Positions 50,428-59,729 of a stretch of 64,000 nt of DNA are shown piece by piece. The position numbers were made by a program, and so were the translations under genes. Every line of letters starts with the position of its first letter. Position 1 is the stretch's first letter. The stretch lies in NCBI GenBank assembly GCA_900074725.1, contig LT598458.1:1364001-1428000 (forward strand). Direction: 5' to 3'. The notes beneath the pieces were generated by a model that saw only the letters and a program-made list of their open reading frames with translations, did not search any database and was not told the origin of the DNA. This DNA is from Lachancea dasiensis (taxonomy: Eukaryota > Ascomycota > Saccharomycetes > Saccharomycetales > Saccharomycetaceae).

Positions 50428-50447
50428 GTTTGAGAAAGGCCGTTGAC

Positions 50448-51419
50448 ATGCTTCATCTGAGACCAGAGAATTTGTTGGTGCAAAAAACCCTGACGGAAGC
50501 GTGGAACGCTAATGAAGCAGGAAGTCCCCTGACGTTGGATAGAGTTATTTCCGACTTTGATTATACAACACTGCATGTGTCCAACTCTCCTGATATCAAA
50601 TCGACCTTGTTTTTGAGTATCAAGACTAAGGCCTGGCAAAGCATTTCCCAGTGTGGGAACGGATTTTTGGAGCATCTGGAGAGCAAGTACGCCGAGTTTC
50701 CAGGAATCACGGCATGCCAGCCAGAACAGGGTTTTGACTACACCCTGTCTGTAGATCTCGGGCAGATACAACCAGCTGCAATTATACAGTTGTCACTGCT
50801 CAAAATCCATGCGATGAGTTTTGCATTCCAACTGGCGTTCGATGAGTTTGGCCAATTGAGCCAGCAAGCGCAAGACCCCGCCTCATTCTCGGGCTCCGAC
50901 AGTTCTGGCACTGTCCGCATGCTGCAGTATCGGGACGACGAAAACATCTTCATCAAGCCCTCAAACGACCGAATCACCGTTATTTTTGAGACGTTTTTCC
51001 AGGACGAGACCGACAAGGTATTTGGCAAAGTGTTTTTGCAAGAATTTGTAGATGCGCGCAAAAGGAATCGTAGCATTCAATCGGCTCCGCAGGTGTTATT
51101 TTCCCATGAGCCTCCTCTCGAGGCTGCCCCCTTCACGTCATCCCGCAAACTCGACAAAGACAGACGCTTCATCACGTTTGTACTATTCCCACGGCATTTC
51201 CAAACACCGGAGCTTCAGTTCTCATCGGTTTGCCACTTAACACTTTTCAGAAATTATTTCCATTACCATATCAAATGTTCCAAGGCCTTCATGCATTCGC
51301 GCATGCGCTACCGTGTGGACACCTTCATCAAAGTGCTGAACCGTGCCAAAGTGGACGAAGAAGATGAAGGAGAACAACAGACAAGACGTACAATTACGGG
51401 CAGGAAACTAGTTTATTAG
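50448..51419 (+). CDS. ARC35: Arp2/3 complex subunit ARC35 (ARPC2)
   Basis: 323 residues from the ATG at 50448; the frame extends to 50430 only by a TTG. It starts [15 protein letters not shown] and shows the two ARPC2 domains, ending in a long C-terminal helix that begins [19 protein letters not shown]. Arc35 (YNR035C) is a core scaffold subunit of the Arp2/3 complex, which nucleates branched actin at cortical patches for endocytosis. Length is near S. cerevisiae (342). Confidence 0.95.
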   Translation: MLHLRPENLLVQKTLTEAWNANEAGSPLTLDRVISDFDYTTLHVSNSPDIKSTLFLSIKTKAWQSISQCGNGFLEHLESKYAEFPGITACQPEQGFDYTLSVDLGQIQPAAIIQLSLLKIHAMSFAFQLAFDEFGQLSQQAQDPASFSGSDSSGTVRMLQYRDDENIFIKPSNDRITVIFETFFQDETDKVFGKVFLQEFVDARKRNRSIQSAPQVLFSHEPPLEAAPFTSSRKLDKDRRFITFVLFPRHFQTPELQFSSVCHLTLFRNYFHYHIKCSKAFMHSRMRYRVDTFIKVLNRAKVDEEDEGEQQTRRTITGRKLVY

Positions 51420-51963
51420 GAAACGCTGCTAAAACTGCCACGAACCAACCGTTGCAAACGAGGGCACATTTACGGGTTAAGGAGTTTTCAAGGGGCGCAA
51501 ACTCCGCTAGCGCTATCAGTAAACCGCCAGAACTGCCTTAAGTGATATGACTCACTTGAAATAAATGGAGTATCCTCGTGTCCGTCCCTAACGTCCTGTC
51601 GTCCTCAGCTCACGTGATATACTACATCGCATTATCATAAATACATAAAAACTGATTCAAACACATTGTGGACAGCGCCAGTATACGAACGGACTTCTGC
51701 TTCCTCTTTAAGCGGGCATTGTAATGCAAAGTTAACTTTTGGCTGGTCGCTTTCGGCTTGTTTGGATATCCACAAGTTATGTTCGTGACCTGTGATTAAT
51801 ACGAAAATTTTCAGTATCTCCTAATAATCGATCAAGATTTGTCCGTAGAGCATGTCTGACTTCGTCAATAAAGTAGCCAAAACTCGTCAACCAGAGGCTC
51901 CAGAAGTTGTTTGAAACTTGTCAATTACTTCGAGCTATCAATTGACTGTATTGAATACCCAAA
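51420..51963. other. PAT1 promoter and leader
   Basis: 544 bp between ARC35 and PAT1. It includes a 20-codon upstream ORF (51852-51914). Nothing else is recognised. Confidence 0.5.
51852..51914 (+). CDS. Upstream ORF in the PAT1 leader
   Basis: An ATG at 51852 opens a 20-codon frame (MSDFVNKVAK...) that ends in TGA, 49 nt before the PAT1 ATG. If the transcript starts upstream of it, this uORF would dampen PAT1 translation. The transcription start is unknown. Confidence 0.35.
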   Translation: MSDFVNKVAKTRQPEAPEVV

Positions 51964-54597
51964 ATGTCTTTTTTTGGGTTCGACACGGCACTTCCGGGCC
52001 AAAATAAGGGCTCTGGACGAAAGAGGAACGGTGCCAAAAAGAACAACGCCCCTATGGATTTTGAAGACACTTATCAAGGTCTTGGAGAGTATGAAAATGA
52101 GGAAGATGACTATTTGAATGCTGAAACATTTGGGGACGGAACAGAATTGGGCGCAGACTTCGATTTTGGGTACGGCAGGGGCAACCTCGATGCTAACACT
52201 AGCAGCGCTGGCCATGTGGAGCAGCCTGCTTTGAACCGTTCTTATGCTTCTGCTGCCGCTTCTGCTGGGCCTGGAGCTCTCAATGCTGGTTATTCATTGC
52301 CTTCGGCCCACACCATGGACGAAGGTATGGATTTCACGCCAATGGAGTCTCTGTGGACCAATCAATCCGCTGTTATTCCTCAGCAACAGCCCCAGAATCC
52401 CATTCCGCAGGTTCTTTCTATGGGGGAAATTGAAAGACAGCAATTTCAGCAGCAACAGCAACAGCAACAGCATGGTTATATGAACATGCCTCCAATGCCT
52501 CCCATGGGTTATGGGTATCCTCCTCATGCTTACGGGCCACCAGGTGTGAACAATACGGGATACCAAGGCTTGCCACAGGACTTTTCCCAAAGCGTTCCCC
52601 AGGGTTATCCTCAAGGTCTACCTCAAGGTGGACCAATGGCCATGCCGATGCACATGGCGCCAATGGGCCCTCCCCAACATTATCAACCCATTCCCGTACC
52701 TATGCAGCAACACGAGCAGCAGACACCTCAACAGGCACACCATCAAGCTCCAGCTTCCTTGCCCCAAGAGGCATCTCCAGCTCCTGTCTTGAGTCGTGAA
52801 CCCTCAGAGTCTCCCAGCTCTGTTCAACCGCAGGAGGTGGTTCGCGCTGACCAATTTTCCTCTGTTGGTGTGCCAGAGCAGGCCTTTGCCCAGGAAATGA
52901 GGCCACCCCACAATGCTCCTGGTAATAGAGGTCAAGCTATCATTCCTGATCAAGTAATGCGTGAAATCGCTCCAAGGGAAACTCGTAGAGGCTCTATGCG
53001 CAAGCCTCAAGAACCTTTGTCATCCGAAGAACTAAAAAAACTTCGCATTCGCCAGGCCAAGGTTGACAAGATTCTCAGACACAGTGGTGTTATGACTCCT
53101 CGTGATAAGGACTTTATCACCAGGTACCAATTATCTCAGATTGTTACTGATGACCCCTACAATGAGGACTTTTATTTCCAAGTTTACAAGATCATCCAAC
53201 GTGGTGGTATTGTCGGTGAGTCCAATAAGGGTCTGATTGCTCGCGCCTACCTCGAGCACTCAGGTCATCGTTTGGGTGGTCGTTACAAACGTGCAGATGT
53301 CGCATTGCAAAGGATGCAAAGCCAAGTTGAAAAAGCTGTTACTGTTGCGAAAGAGAGGCCCCAAAAAAGTCGAGAAAACTTAGACGGCGCCAAGGAGGGT
53401 GTATTGGGCAAAATTTCGTCGGCCAGAAATAGTAAGGCACCTAGAAGGCAACTCCAAATTCCTTTGCAAAAGGAAGAAGAAGATGAAGTTACTTCTCAAG
53501 CCATTGAAGATGTTGTGCAGTCAATGAATGGTGTCGAGCTTTCGTCGTCGAAGGCAAGGAGACGGTCCTCATATGCCTTCCGCTCTGTTGATCAGCGGGC
53601 TGTTTTATCTCGTTCTGGCGGCCGTAAATTTGTTTTGTCTTTGATCGAAACGGTTTACTCTGAAGTCTTGGAGTTGGAAGCACAGTTGAGAAGTGGCCAA
53701 GACACGGACAGTAGTGCGTTGTGGGAAACTCTCCACATATCAGATGACGCCTATGAAGTTTCTCCTTTCATCTCCATTTTGTCTTTCGATAAAGGTGTAA
53801 AGATCATGCCAAGGATTTTCAATTTCCTGAACAAAGAGCAAAAATTGAAGTTGTTATATTGTTTCTTCAGTGAGTTGTCACATTTGAACATTATTGTGAC
53901 CAGTTCCTACAAGACCAATCCAGACCCATCGGACTCCCAGCTCAAGAAGCTTGAACTATTCCAGTCGGTGTTTTTGAAGATCATTGTGTCGTTTTTATCT
54001 AGCTCTGCCGAGTTCCTGGAAGTCCTAGGTCTACTGTTGGCCCTGGTGAAAAATAACAACGTATCTTTCATCAGTACGTCCAAGATTGGTTTGAATTTGA
54101 TCACCGTTTTGATCTCGCGCGCTGCTCTAATCAAACAGGATGTTAGCAGAGGTAATGTTTTGTCCTCAATGGAGGCCTCAACTTGGAATGAGATCTACGA
54201 CAAGCTTTTCACGGCCTTGGAAACAAAGCTTGCTGTGGTATTCCCTCCTGACGAATATAGTTCCAGGGTGGTTGCCACCTCTTCTTCCGGTACTGTGACT
54301 TCCGCTACTGTGGGCCAATCCAGCAAACATCAATTCTACGATCAATCTTACATCTGGCAATTTTTAGCTTCTCTAGCATTAAGTGGCAAACTCAACCACC
54401 AGCGTGTTATTATCGATGAGATTAGAGAAGAAATTTTTGGTACTATCAGCAGGGCCGAACAGCTATCGTCTACCGCACCTGTTGAGGAACAACAAATCGC
54501 CCTCTACCAAAGAGACAAACTTTATCAAGATTTGAATCTCTTCCTCAACGTCATGGGGCTAGTTGCCCGCGACGGAGAGATTAGTGAACTCAAGTGA
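51964..54597 (+). CDS. PAT1: Decapping activator PAT1
   Basis: 877 residues. It starts MSFFGFDTALPGQNK; an acidic stretch leads to DFDF near residue 65, the Dhh1-binding type motif. A Pro/Gln/Met-rich region follows to about residue 345. The conserved middle block has MTPRDKDFITRYQLSQIV and DPYNEDFYFQVYKIIQRGG, then the helical C-terminal domain ends DGEISELK exactly as in S. cerevisiae Pat1 (YCR077C, 796 residues). Pat1 links Dhh1, the Lsm1-7 ring and Dcp2 in P-bodies. The N-terminal low-complexity region accounts for the extra length. Confidence 0.97.
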   Translation: MSFFGFDTALPGQNKGSGRKRNGAKKNNAPMDFEDTYQGLGEYENEEDDYLNAETFGDGTELGADFDFGYGRGNLDANTSSAGHVEQPALNRSYASAAASAGPGALNAGYSLPSAHTMDEGMDFTPMESLWTNQSAVIPQQQPQNPIPQVLSMGEIERQQFQQQQQQQQHGYMNMPPMPPMGYGYPPHAYGPPGVNNTGYQGLPQDFSQSVPQGYPQGLPQGGPMAMPMHMAPMGPPQHYQPIPVPMQQHEQQTPQQAHHQAPASLPQEASPAPVLSREPSESPSSVQPQEVVRADQFSSVGVPEQAFAQEMRPPHNAPGNRGQAIIPDQVMREIAPRETRRGSMRKPQEPLSSEELKKLRIRQAKVDKILRHSGVMTPRDKDFITRYQLSQIVTDDPYNEDFYFQVYKIIQRGGIVGESNKGLIARAYLEHSGHRLGGRYKRADVALQRMQSQVEKAVTVAKERPQKSRENLDGAKEGVLGKISSARNSKAPRRQLQIPLQKEEEDEVTSQAIEDVVQSMNGVELSSSKARRRSSYAFRSVDQRAVLSRSGGRKFVLSLIETVYSEVLELEAQLRSGQDTDSSALWETLHISDDAYEVSPFISILSFDKGVKIMPRIFNFLNKEQKLKLLYCFFSELSHLNIIVTSSYKTNPDPSDSQLKKLELFQSVFLKIIVSFLSSSAEFLEVLGLLLALVKNNNVSFISTSKIGLNLITVLISRAALIKQDVSRGNVLSSMEASTWNEIYDKLFTALETKLAVVFPPDEYSSRVVATSSSGTVTSATVGQSSKHQFYDQSYIWQFLASLALSGKLNHQRVIIDEIREEIFGTISRAEQLSSTAPVEEQQIALYQRDKLYQDLNLFLNVMGLVARDGEISELK

Positions 54598-54995
54598 CAA
54601 GTAGTACATTCCAGTTCTGTAATATATAAATGTCTATTAAATTGTTTTGACGTCATTTCGGTACTGATTCAGCGAAGCTCAAAAGACGAATTGTGAGACC
54701 ACTTTCAAACCACCTTTCAATACTTGCAAGTAGCTATAGGATGGCAGTCCGCACGCCTGAAGACTCGATACCACTGCGATTTGGGTTCGGGAGATCTGAG
54801 CATGAGTACATCACTATGTACTCGATATGTTCGTACTCTTGAGGATTTGCCATTCCCTGAGTACATGTTTGCTCATCGCCTTATTTCCTTAAAGCTGCTG
54901 TATTAATAAAGACACATCTCGTCTACATCCCGATCCAAGCTGACAGCAACACTTCTGAAAGCATCAATAAGCATTCAATCACAGCTTTAGACAAA
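54598..54995. other. Spacer between PAT1 and FUB1
   Basis: 398 bp. Four GTACTC/GAGTAC hexamers (the two are reverse complements) lie at 54804, 54818, 54833 and 54859. No gene is recognised; a 60-codon frame opens only with TTG. Confidence 0.45.
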
Positions 54996-55919
54996 ATGGA
55001 TAGCGTTAGCAATAAGCTGGAACTTGCCTCACAACTTTTTCTCATATACTTGGATCATTCGGGTCTTCTAGCTGATAACCCTAATATTCGATTAAAAGAG
55101 GCTTCCAAGAAGAATATCGAGCTTAGAGTTGATGTAAATAATGAGGTTGCGAGCGCTGGGTTCAAGCGTGATCATTGTGACGAACTAGAGATAATCTTAA
55201 TGGATATTAGCGGGGGAGAAAAGTGCATGATTAGTGTGTGTGTTGATGAAGAATCAGTACGACAGGGAATAGTAAACTATGAAAGAGAGCTTGTGGGCGG
55301 TGTTAGCGAGATTTCTTTTCCCATGGAAAAAAACCAGGTCGTCAATTACTACACGCCGAACCTAGATTCGACTTTGGAGGCCAAGTTTCATTTCTATTCG
55401 AAAAGAGACGCAAATCGGGAACTACGTGAAAGCGGGCATCAAAGCAAAGATCCCGCCGACTATTCGGCAGTCCACCAAAGGCTAGAAAGACTCAAATTCG
55501 GGTCACCGATGTTCTCGTCAGCGTCAAAAGGAGAAACGCGCAGAAAGATAATTCCTGATATGCCTGGCTTTGACGACGAATACGAGGTGACTCAGGAGGC
55601 GGGAATACCTGTTACAGGCGAATTTGGAGTCCCTGGCTTGGCCACCGGTTATGGGGACCAAGACCTGTATCCAGGCGGACAAAAATATCCAAACTTTCAA
55701 GATCCATCTTTACATCCCACAGTACAAGCGAGACCACCGGGCAGGGGTGGAATGGCGTTTGATCCATTCAGGACTGGCGGGGATGAACGAATTGGAGATC
55801 CTCATTCCGGTCCTCTGGGTGGCGAGCCCAAAGGACCGAGGCCGCCTTTTCCCGGAGCCAAGTTTGACGACCCGTTTGGTAGGTCCCAATTCCACGGCAG
55901 CGGTGGCGGATTTATTTGA
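54996..55919 (+). CDS. FUB1: Proteasome-binding PI31-like protein FUB1
   Basis: 307 residues. The N-terminal ~150 residues form a folded domain of the PI31 type (LFLIYLDHSGLLA..). The C-terminal half is Pro/Gly-rich with PDMPGFDDEYEVT and repeated GMAFDPFR and FDDPFG blocks and ends in a Gly-rich tail, as in PI31. Fub1 (YCR076C) binds the 20S core particle and dampens its activity. It follows PAT1 on the same strand, as YCR076C and YCR077C do. Size is slightly above S. cerevisiae (250). Confidence 0.9.
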   Translation: MDSVSNKLELASQLFLIYLDHSGLLADNPNIRLKEASKKNIELRVDVNNEVASAGFKRDHCDELEIILMDISGGEKCMISVCVDEESVRQGIVNYERELVGGVSEISFPMEKNQVVNYYTPNLDSTLEAKFHFYSKRDANRELRESGHQSKDPADYSAVHQRLERLKFGSPMFSSASKGETRRKIIPDMPGFDDEYEVTQEAGIPVTGEFGVPGLATGYGDQDLYPGGQKYPNFQDPSLHPTVQARPPGRGGMAFDPFRTGGDERIGDPHSGPLGGEPKGPRPPFPGAKFDDPFGRSQFHGSGGGFI

Positions 55920-56029
55920 CCAAGGGCCTAAATTGGAATTTTTTGCCGGTTGTATTTTAGTTTTCTTCTTATTTGGTTCGAGACGAGAGCCTACGCTTAC
56001 ACAGGTTTCTTTTGGAACAGCTGGCACAT

Positions 56030-56260
56030 CTAGTCTCGGGAGGTGTAAACAGCCATGGTAGCTTTATCTTGCCGATATATAATTACCCTATTTTCAGAGC
56101 TCTCCAACACTGCGAATCCCTCTCCATCCAGTTCAGTTTGCCTGATGACTGGTATATCCGCTAAATGCTGTTGGCCGACACCAGACGCTTCAATCAAGTT
56201 GTAGTTTTCGTCTAGGACCAGCATTCCGGCAGCCTTGGGTATTATGTCGGTTAGAATCAT
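56030..56260 (-). CDS. EGO2: EGO complex subunit EGO2
   Basis: 76 residues from the ATG at 56260-56258; S. cerevisiae Ego2 (YCR075W-A) has 75. A roadblock-like pattern is visible: KAAGMLVLDENYNLIEASG, then ADIPVIRQTELDGEGFAVLES and RVIIYRQDKATMAVY. The frame continues upstream for 15 codons without an ATG and no canonical TACTAAC branch site was found, so the short form is preferred. Ego2 is part of the vacuolar EGO complex (Meh1, Slm4, Ego2), the counterpart of Ragulator that anchors Gtr1-Gtr2 for TORC1 signalling. It is convergent with FUB1. Confidence 0.82.
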   Translation of the reverse strand: MILTDIIPKAAGMLVLDENYNLIEASGVGQQHLADIPVIRQTELDGEGFAVLESSENRVIIYRQDKATMAVYTSRD

Positions 56261-56817
56261 CTCCTTCACTGAAGTAATGGACGTAAGAATGGATTCCGGG
56301 AACTGTTATTCTGCTTGAGAGCATGAGCGTGCTAGCTATCCCAGTAATGAACCATAACATATAATAGCTAGTAGATGATCGTAATTGATGACTTATATGA
56401 TAGCCGTCATTGAATATCAAACTTATCAAGCCAGCATAACCATACATTGAGCTGGAAGGGAATCAGAGTCTTCATATTCGCAGGCCTGAAGCAATCCAAA
56501 ATGTCTATCTCTCGATCATTCATACCCTTTGAGAGCTGTTTTTTCAATGCTTAATTGAGCCAAGCTTGCTGTCGATCCTTGGGGCCCCAAGATAGCTGCA
56601 AGTTGACCTGCTGCCCCTGATCTTAGACATACAGCCCACACCCTTAGTTGTGCGGAAGAATTGTGACCATTAGGATTGTAAGTGTATCTACGAGATGATT
56701 ATCATTGATCACTTCGTACTAACGTCTACATGGGTATTGGCTATGCTATTTGGCTATCAACCGTAGGCCAAGTGAATTAAAGCATCGATAGCTACTCAAG
56801 AGCATCCTTGGAAGGAA
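56261..56817. other. Divergent spacer between EGO2 and the LMBRD2-like gene
   Basis: 557 bp with no recognised gene. An ORF at 56190-56447 overlaps EGO2 in another frame and looks spurious. Confidence 0.45.
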
Positions 56818-58551
56818 ATGCTGTTCTGGGCTTGGGTTATAACTGCTACTGGAATTACGGCATTATGTTCTTTCGTGTTTGTAAATCGCTACTTGTCATT
56901 CAAGCGACATAAAAACACCCTTCCACTAACTTTAGCCGTGCTTCTGGCGAATATGTGTATCTTACTCTCGATCACGTACTTGTTACCGCTGGATGTTTTT
57001 TACGCGGCTAGGTCGTCGGGGCCCGAAGGAACTGCCAGGCAAGAAGAACCTTCTACCGATATGGTGCTCCGAGACAATACGGAGCAGTCCCCTGTAAACG
57101 AGATCCCAAGGCCCGACATCTCGTTTCTGTGGTATGCGATATACTGGCTTGAGTTTGGCATATGCTGGTTTGTGCTGCCTGTTTTGATTTCCTACCTCGA
57201 CTTGAAATACCTTTTTCCACGACACCAAGAATCTGGACAAGGCAGTTATATTCTACACCGGGTGAAAAGGGCATTACTTACCAATATAAAATTCTACGCA
57301 CTGTGCTCTCTCGGCCTATTTTGTGGAATTTTGTATTTGAAACTGGGAGCAAAGCGTGGAATGGGCGACCTGAAGCCTCTTATTATCTCTCTTTCCCACC
57401 TCTATTCGCTATCTTATGCTCTAATATTGCTATCAATGGGGCTGATTTTACTTCCTAAAGCACTTCTGTTTGAATCTGACGACGAAAATAAGCTGTTTGT
57501 GGAGCTAAGCAAGTGCAATGACGAATCCAATGATGCGAGACTTGCCATGACTGAATATGCAGGCAAGATTCTGTCTCTTCCCGAAGTAAGGAACGGTGAC
57601 GTGGCTCTGAACTCTACCCTCAACGAGTGCAAACTGGAGGTGCAATCCTTAGTCAACGAAACGCAAATAGATTTACCACCTGCTAGTCGCCGCGAACAAT
57701 TCGTTACGAACTTGACCAAGATCAATCAGCGCTATAATTCTTTCAAGACCGAGTATTACAATTACCTGTACTATCAGGCGAAGTCTGATGAAATCATTCA
57801 TAATCTGGCCCATTCCCAGGTTGACCCTGTGTCTTGGACAAAAAGGCTTGGAAAGTGGGCCTTAGGTATATTGTGCCTATCGCTTTCATGCCTGGTGGTA
57901 GCTCTCGAACTAACTCCTTCGCGGCTTGCTCATGGGAGGCTTTTTGGAGGTAAAAAGTGGATCAACTTCGTACTTGAGATGTCCATTCTGCTTTATAATA
58001 CCTTGGCCTCTCTATACGCCATGAGCTGCTTCAAATTTGCCAATTTGCACCTTATACCCAATGGTCAAAGTAGCCCTCAAAATGCGCTTTATTATTCGTT
58101 ATACTCGAGTAGGTTGCTGTTACCATTATGCTTCAACTTCATAACCTTAATATCTCACGAGCCTAACATCCAGGAGAGTGGATTTGAGAAAGTTCTGTAT
58201 CGTGATTTGAAACTAATCCCGTTGGTGGATATGTTGAATAGGTATTTACCTGCGGTTTTCATCGTTATTGTGCCTCTGGGATACTTTTTCGACCTCAAGA
58301 ACAAAGTTCTTGTTAAAGTACTTGGCAAAGAATACTGCTACGAACTATTTGGAATATTAACAGACCCTGCACATGCACAGGGCACGGATGCACAACTCGC
58401 TCAGGAGAGATCTGGTGCAAATGGTAGATCTCGACTGGACGAGGACTACGAATATTCGCTCCAGGATGGCAGATATTTGTTCCAAAGAGCTACCAATAGT
58501 CATCGTATGCTAGATAATGAGGCTTCTCCCGAGCACCGCCCCTATATCTAG
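56818..58551 (+). CDS. LMBR1/LMBRD2-like multi-pass membrane protein
   Basis: 577 residues with roughly nine hydrophobic segments: about 6-24, 38-58, 104-122, 160-178, 185-218, 345-365, 380-400, 425-445 and 470-490. Segment two ends in YLLPLDVFYA, the LMBR1-domain signature, and the third contains FLWYAIYWLEFGICWFVLP, also typical. Between residues ~225 and 340 lies a helical, probably coiled-coil cytoplasmic loop. The C-terminal ~70 residues are polar. LMBRD2 proteins are of poorly known function, some linked to receptor signalling at the plasma membrane. I do not recall an S. cerevisiae orthologue, so the gene was probably lost there. It lies between EGO2 and ERS1. Confidence 0.75.
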   Translation: MLFWAWVITATGITALCSFVFVNRYLSFKRHKNTLPLTLAVLLANMCILLSITYLLPLDVFYAARSSGPEGTARQEEPSTDMVLRDNTEQSPVNEIPRPDISFLWYAIYWLEFGICWFVLPVLISYLDLKYLFPRHQESGQGSYILHRVKRALLTNIKFYALCSLGLFCGILYLKLGAKRGMGDLKPLIISLSHLYSLSYALILLSMGLILLPKALLFESDDENKLFVELSKCNDESNDARLAMTEYAGKILSLPEVRNGDVALNSTLNECKLEVQSLVNETQIDLPPASRREQFVTNLTKINQRYNSFKTEYYNYLYYQAKSDEIIHNLAHSQVDPVSWTKRLGKWALGILCLSLSCLVVALELTPSRLAHGRLFGGKKWINFVLEMSILLYNTLASLYAMSCFKFANLHLIPNGQSSPQNALYYSLYSSRLLLPLCFNFITLISHEPNIQESGFEKVLYRDLKLIPLVDMLNRYLPAVFIVIVPLGYFFDLKNKVLVKVLGKEYCYELFGILTDPAHAQGTDAQLAQERSGANGRSRLDEDYEYSLQDGRYLFQRATNSHRMLDNEASPEHRPYI

Positions 58552-59181
58552 TCTCTGAGCTGCCACAGTTTGTGATTCATATTTCATGTTACGCTGGCGT
58601 ATGATGAGGTGAAGAAGTAAGCGCTATTTATGGCTCAGTTTAGTATCTTATATACCATAGAATAGGCATAATGGCACTGCGAAGGCGATACGTTCTATTG
58701 AAACCTAGATGGATGAACGCGGGATTTTATCTAGCAGGGAAAATGTGGGGCCCAACCGGGAAATGTATTGTTGAACGTTTCGGGCCTTAGCAAACTCGTT
58801 TCGTGTGTTGTTGACAGATAAAATTGTTCCGTGTTTTAAGCTCCGTCGCCAGTCAAAAGAATTCACCACACGATGACTACTGCTGTATAAAACCGCGTTC
58901 AAGAATGGTTTTCCAAATTATATAACCCAAGCTCCTGCGAATAAGTTATCCGCTATACTGTGCACTGTTAACAAGCTGTGAAGAGCGTGTCATCCAGGTA
59001 TTTCAGCTAACGTGATAATCTATGATATATCTTGTGTAAGAAACAAATAGCAGATGCGTTTGATTCTACATGTATAAAGGCTGACCGCTGTAGGTCGAAT
59101 AACCGCAGCTGCTGTTTAAAACAATGGGGGAGGACGTATTCTTACATTTTTTTCGTGTCATTGATTGACAAGGTGTACATT
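58552..59181. other. Spacer after the LMBRD2-like gene
   Basis: About 630 bp. It contains a TATAAAG near 59074 and a 14-codon ATG frame at 59124, both upstream of the candidate small ORF at 59182. No RNA gene was recognised; one C-box-like ATGATGA near 58600 lacks a matching D box. Confidence 0.4.
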
Positions 59182-59406
59182 ATGAACATTTACCGTGCTA
59201 TTGTTCGAAGGACTGTTAAGCGAAACCTTAAAGCTGTGTCCAGACAACCAAAGTTTCATAACAGGCTCCCTGGCCAGTGGTTGACACTCATAAAATTTCT
59301 GGATTCATATGCCAAAATAAAATACAGGGTTATTTTTGATGTGTTGTTGGCTCAATCAGCGAACAGTCATTATTTGAAGAGGAAAGAGGCCTGGAAAGTA
59401 AATTAA
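59182..59406 (+). CDS. Candidate small basic protein
   Basis: 74 codons from the ATG at 59182. The start MNIYRAIVRRTVKRNLK is strongly basic, with an IYR triplet that recalls LYR-motif mitochondrial proteins. The middle carries PGQWLTLIKFLDSYAKIKYR and the end is basic. No acidic residues occur before residue 43. It could be a small mitochondrial protein, but I recognise no family. There is no Puf3-type site after the stop. It lies between the LMBRD2-like gene and ERS1 and may be a chance ORF. Confidence 0.3.
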   Translation: MNIYRAIVRRTVKRNLKAVSRQPKFHNRLPGQWLTLIKFLDSYAKIKYRVIFDVLLAQSANSHYLKRKEAWKVN

Positions 59407-59729
59407 TTATGCTGTCCCGGTGCAGACCGCTCTGCCCTACGAGCGTCGTGGTTTTCTTTTAAAATTCCTCAGTAAAAAACTCCATCATCATCCAAACTCT
59501 GAACTGAAAGTTTGATTTCAATAGGGATGCGTTGAGAGAACATCGATCACAGGCGGGATTCTCCTGTTACAAACTGGTAAGATCTAGTCGACAATGGCGT
59601 CTGATCGATTACCTTGAGATCACGCGACCGAGCCCAAATTTCCAGATATGCACTTCTTGCATGTAGCCCAACAACGTTGCCGATCCAAACCTGCCTTAAG
59701 AGCCGACTGAGGATAGATATTGCGTGAAA
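59407..59729. other. ERS1 promoter
   Basis: 323 bp before the ERS1 ATG. Nothing recognisable beyond its promoter role. Confidence 0.4.

Noticed and set aside
55975-55990. GGTTCGAGAC as a tRNA B box
   Set aside because: No matching A box or acceptor stem around it, and it sits just after the FUB1 stop without cloverleaf pairing.
56190-56520. Possible intron and short first exon for EGO2
   Set aside because: In-frame codons extend upstream of the chosen ATG and an acceptor-like AACAG is present, but there is no TACTAAC branch site, and the intronless form already has the expected length.
58596-58610. ATGATGA as a snoRNA C box
   Set aside because: No CTGA D box at a suitable distance and no flanking terminal stem.
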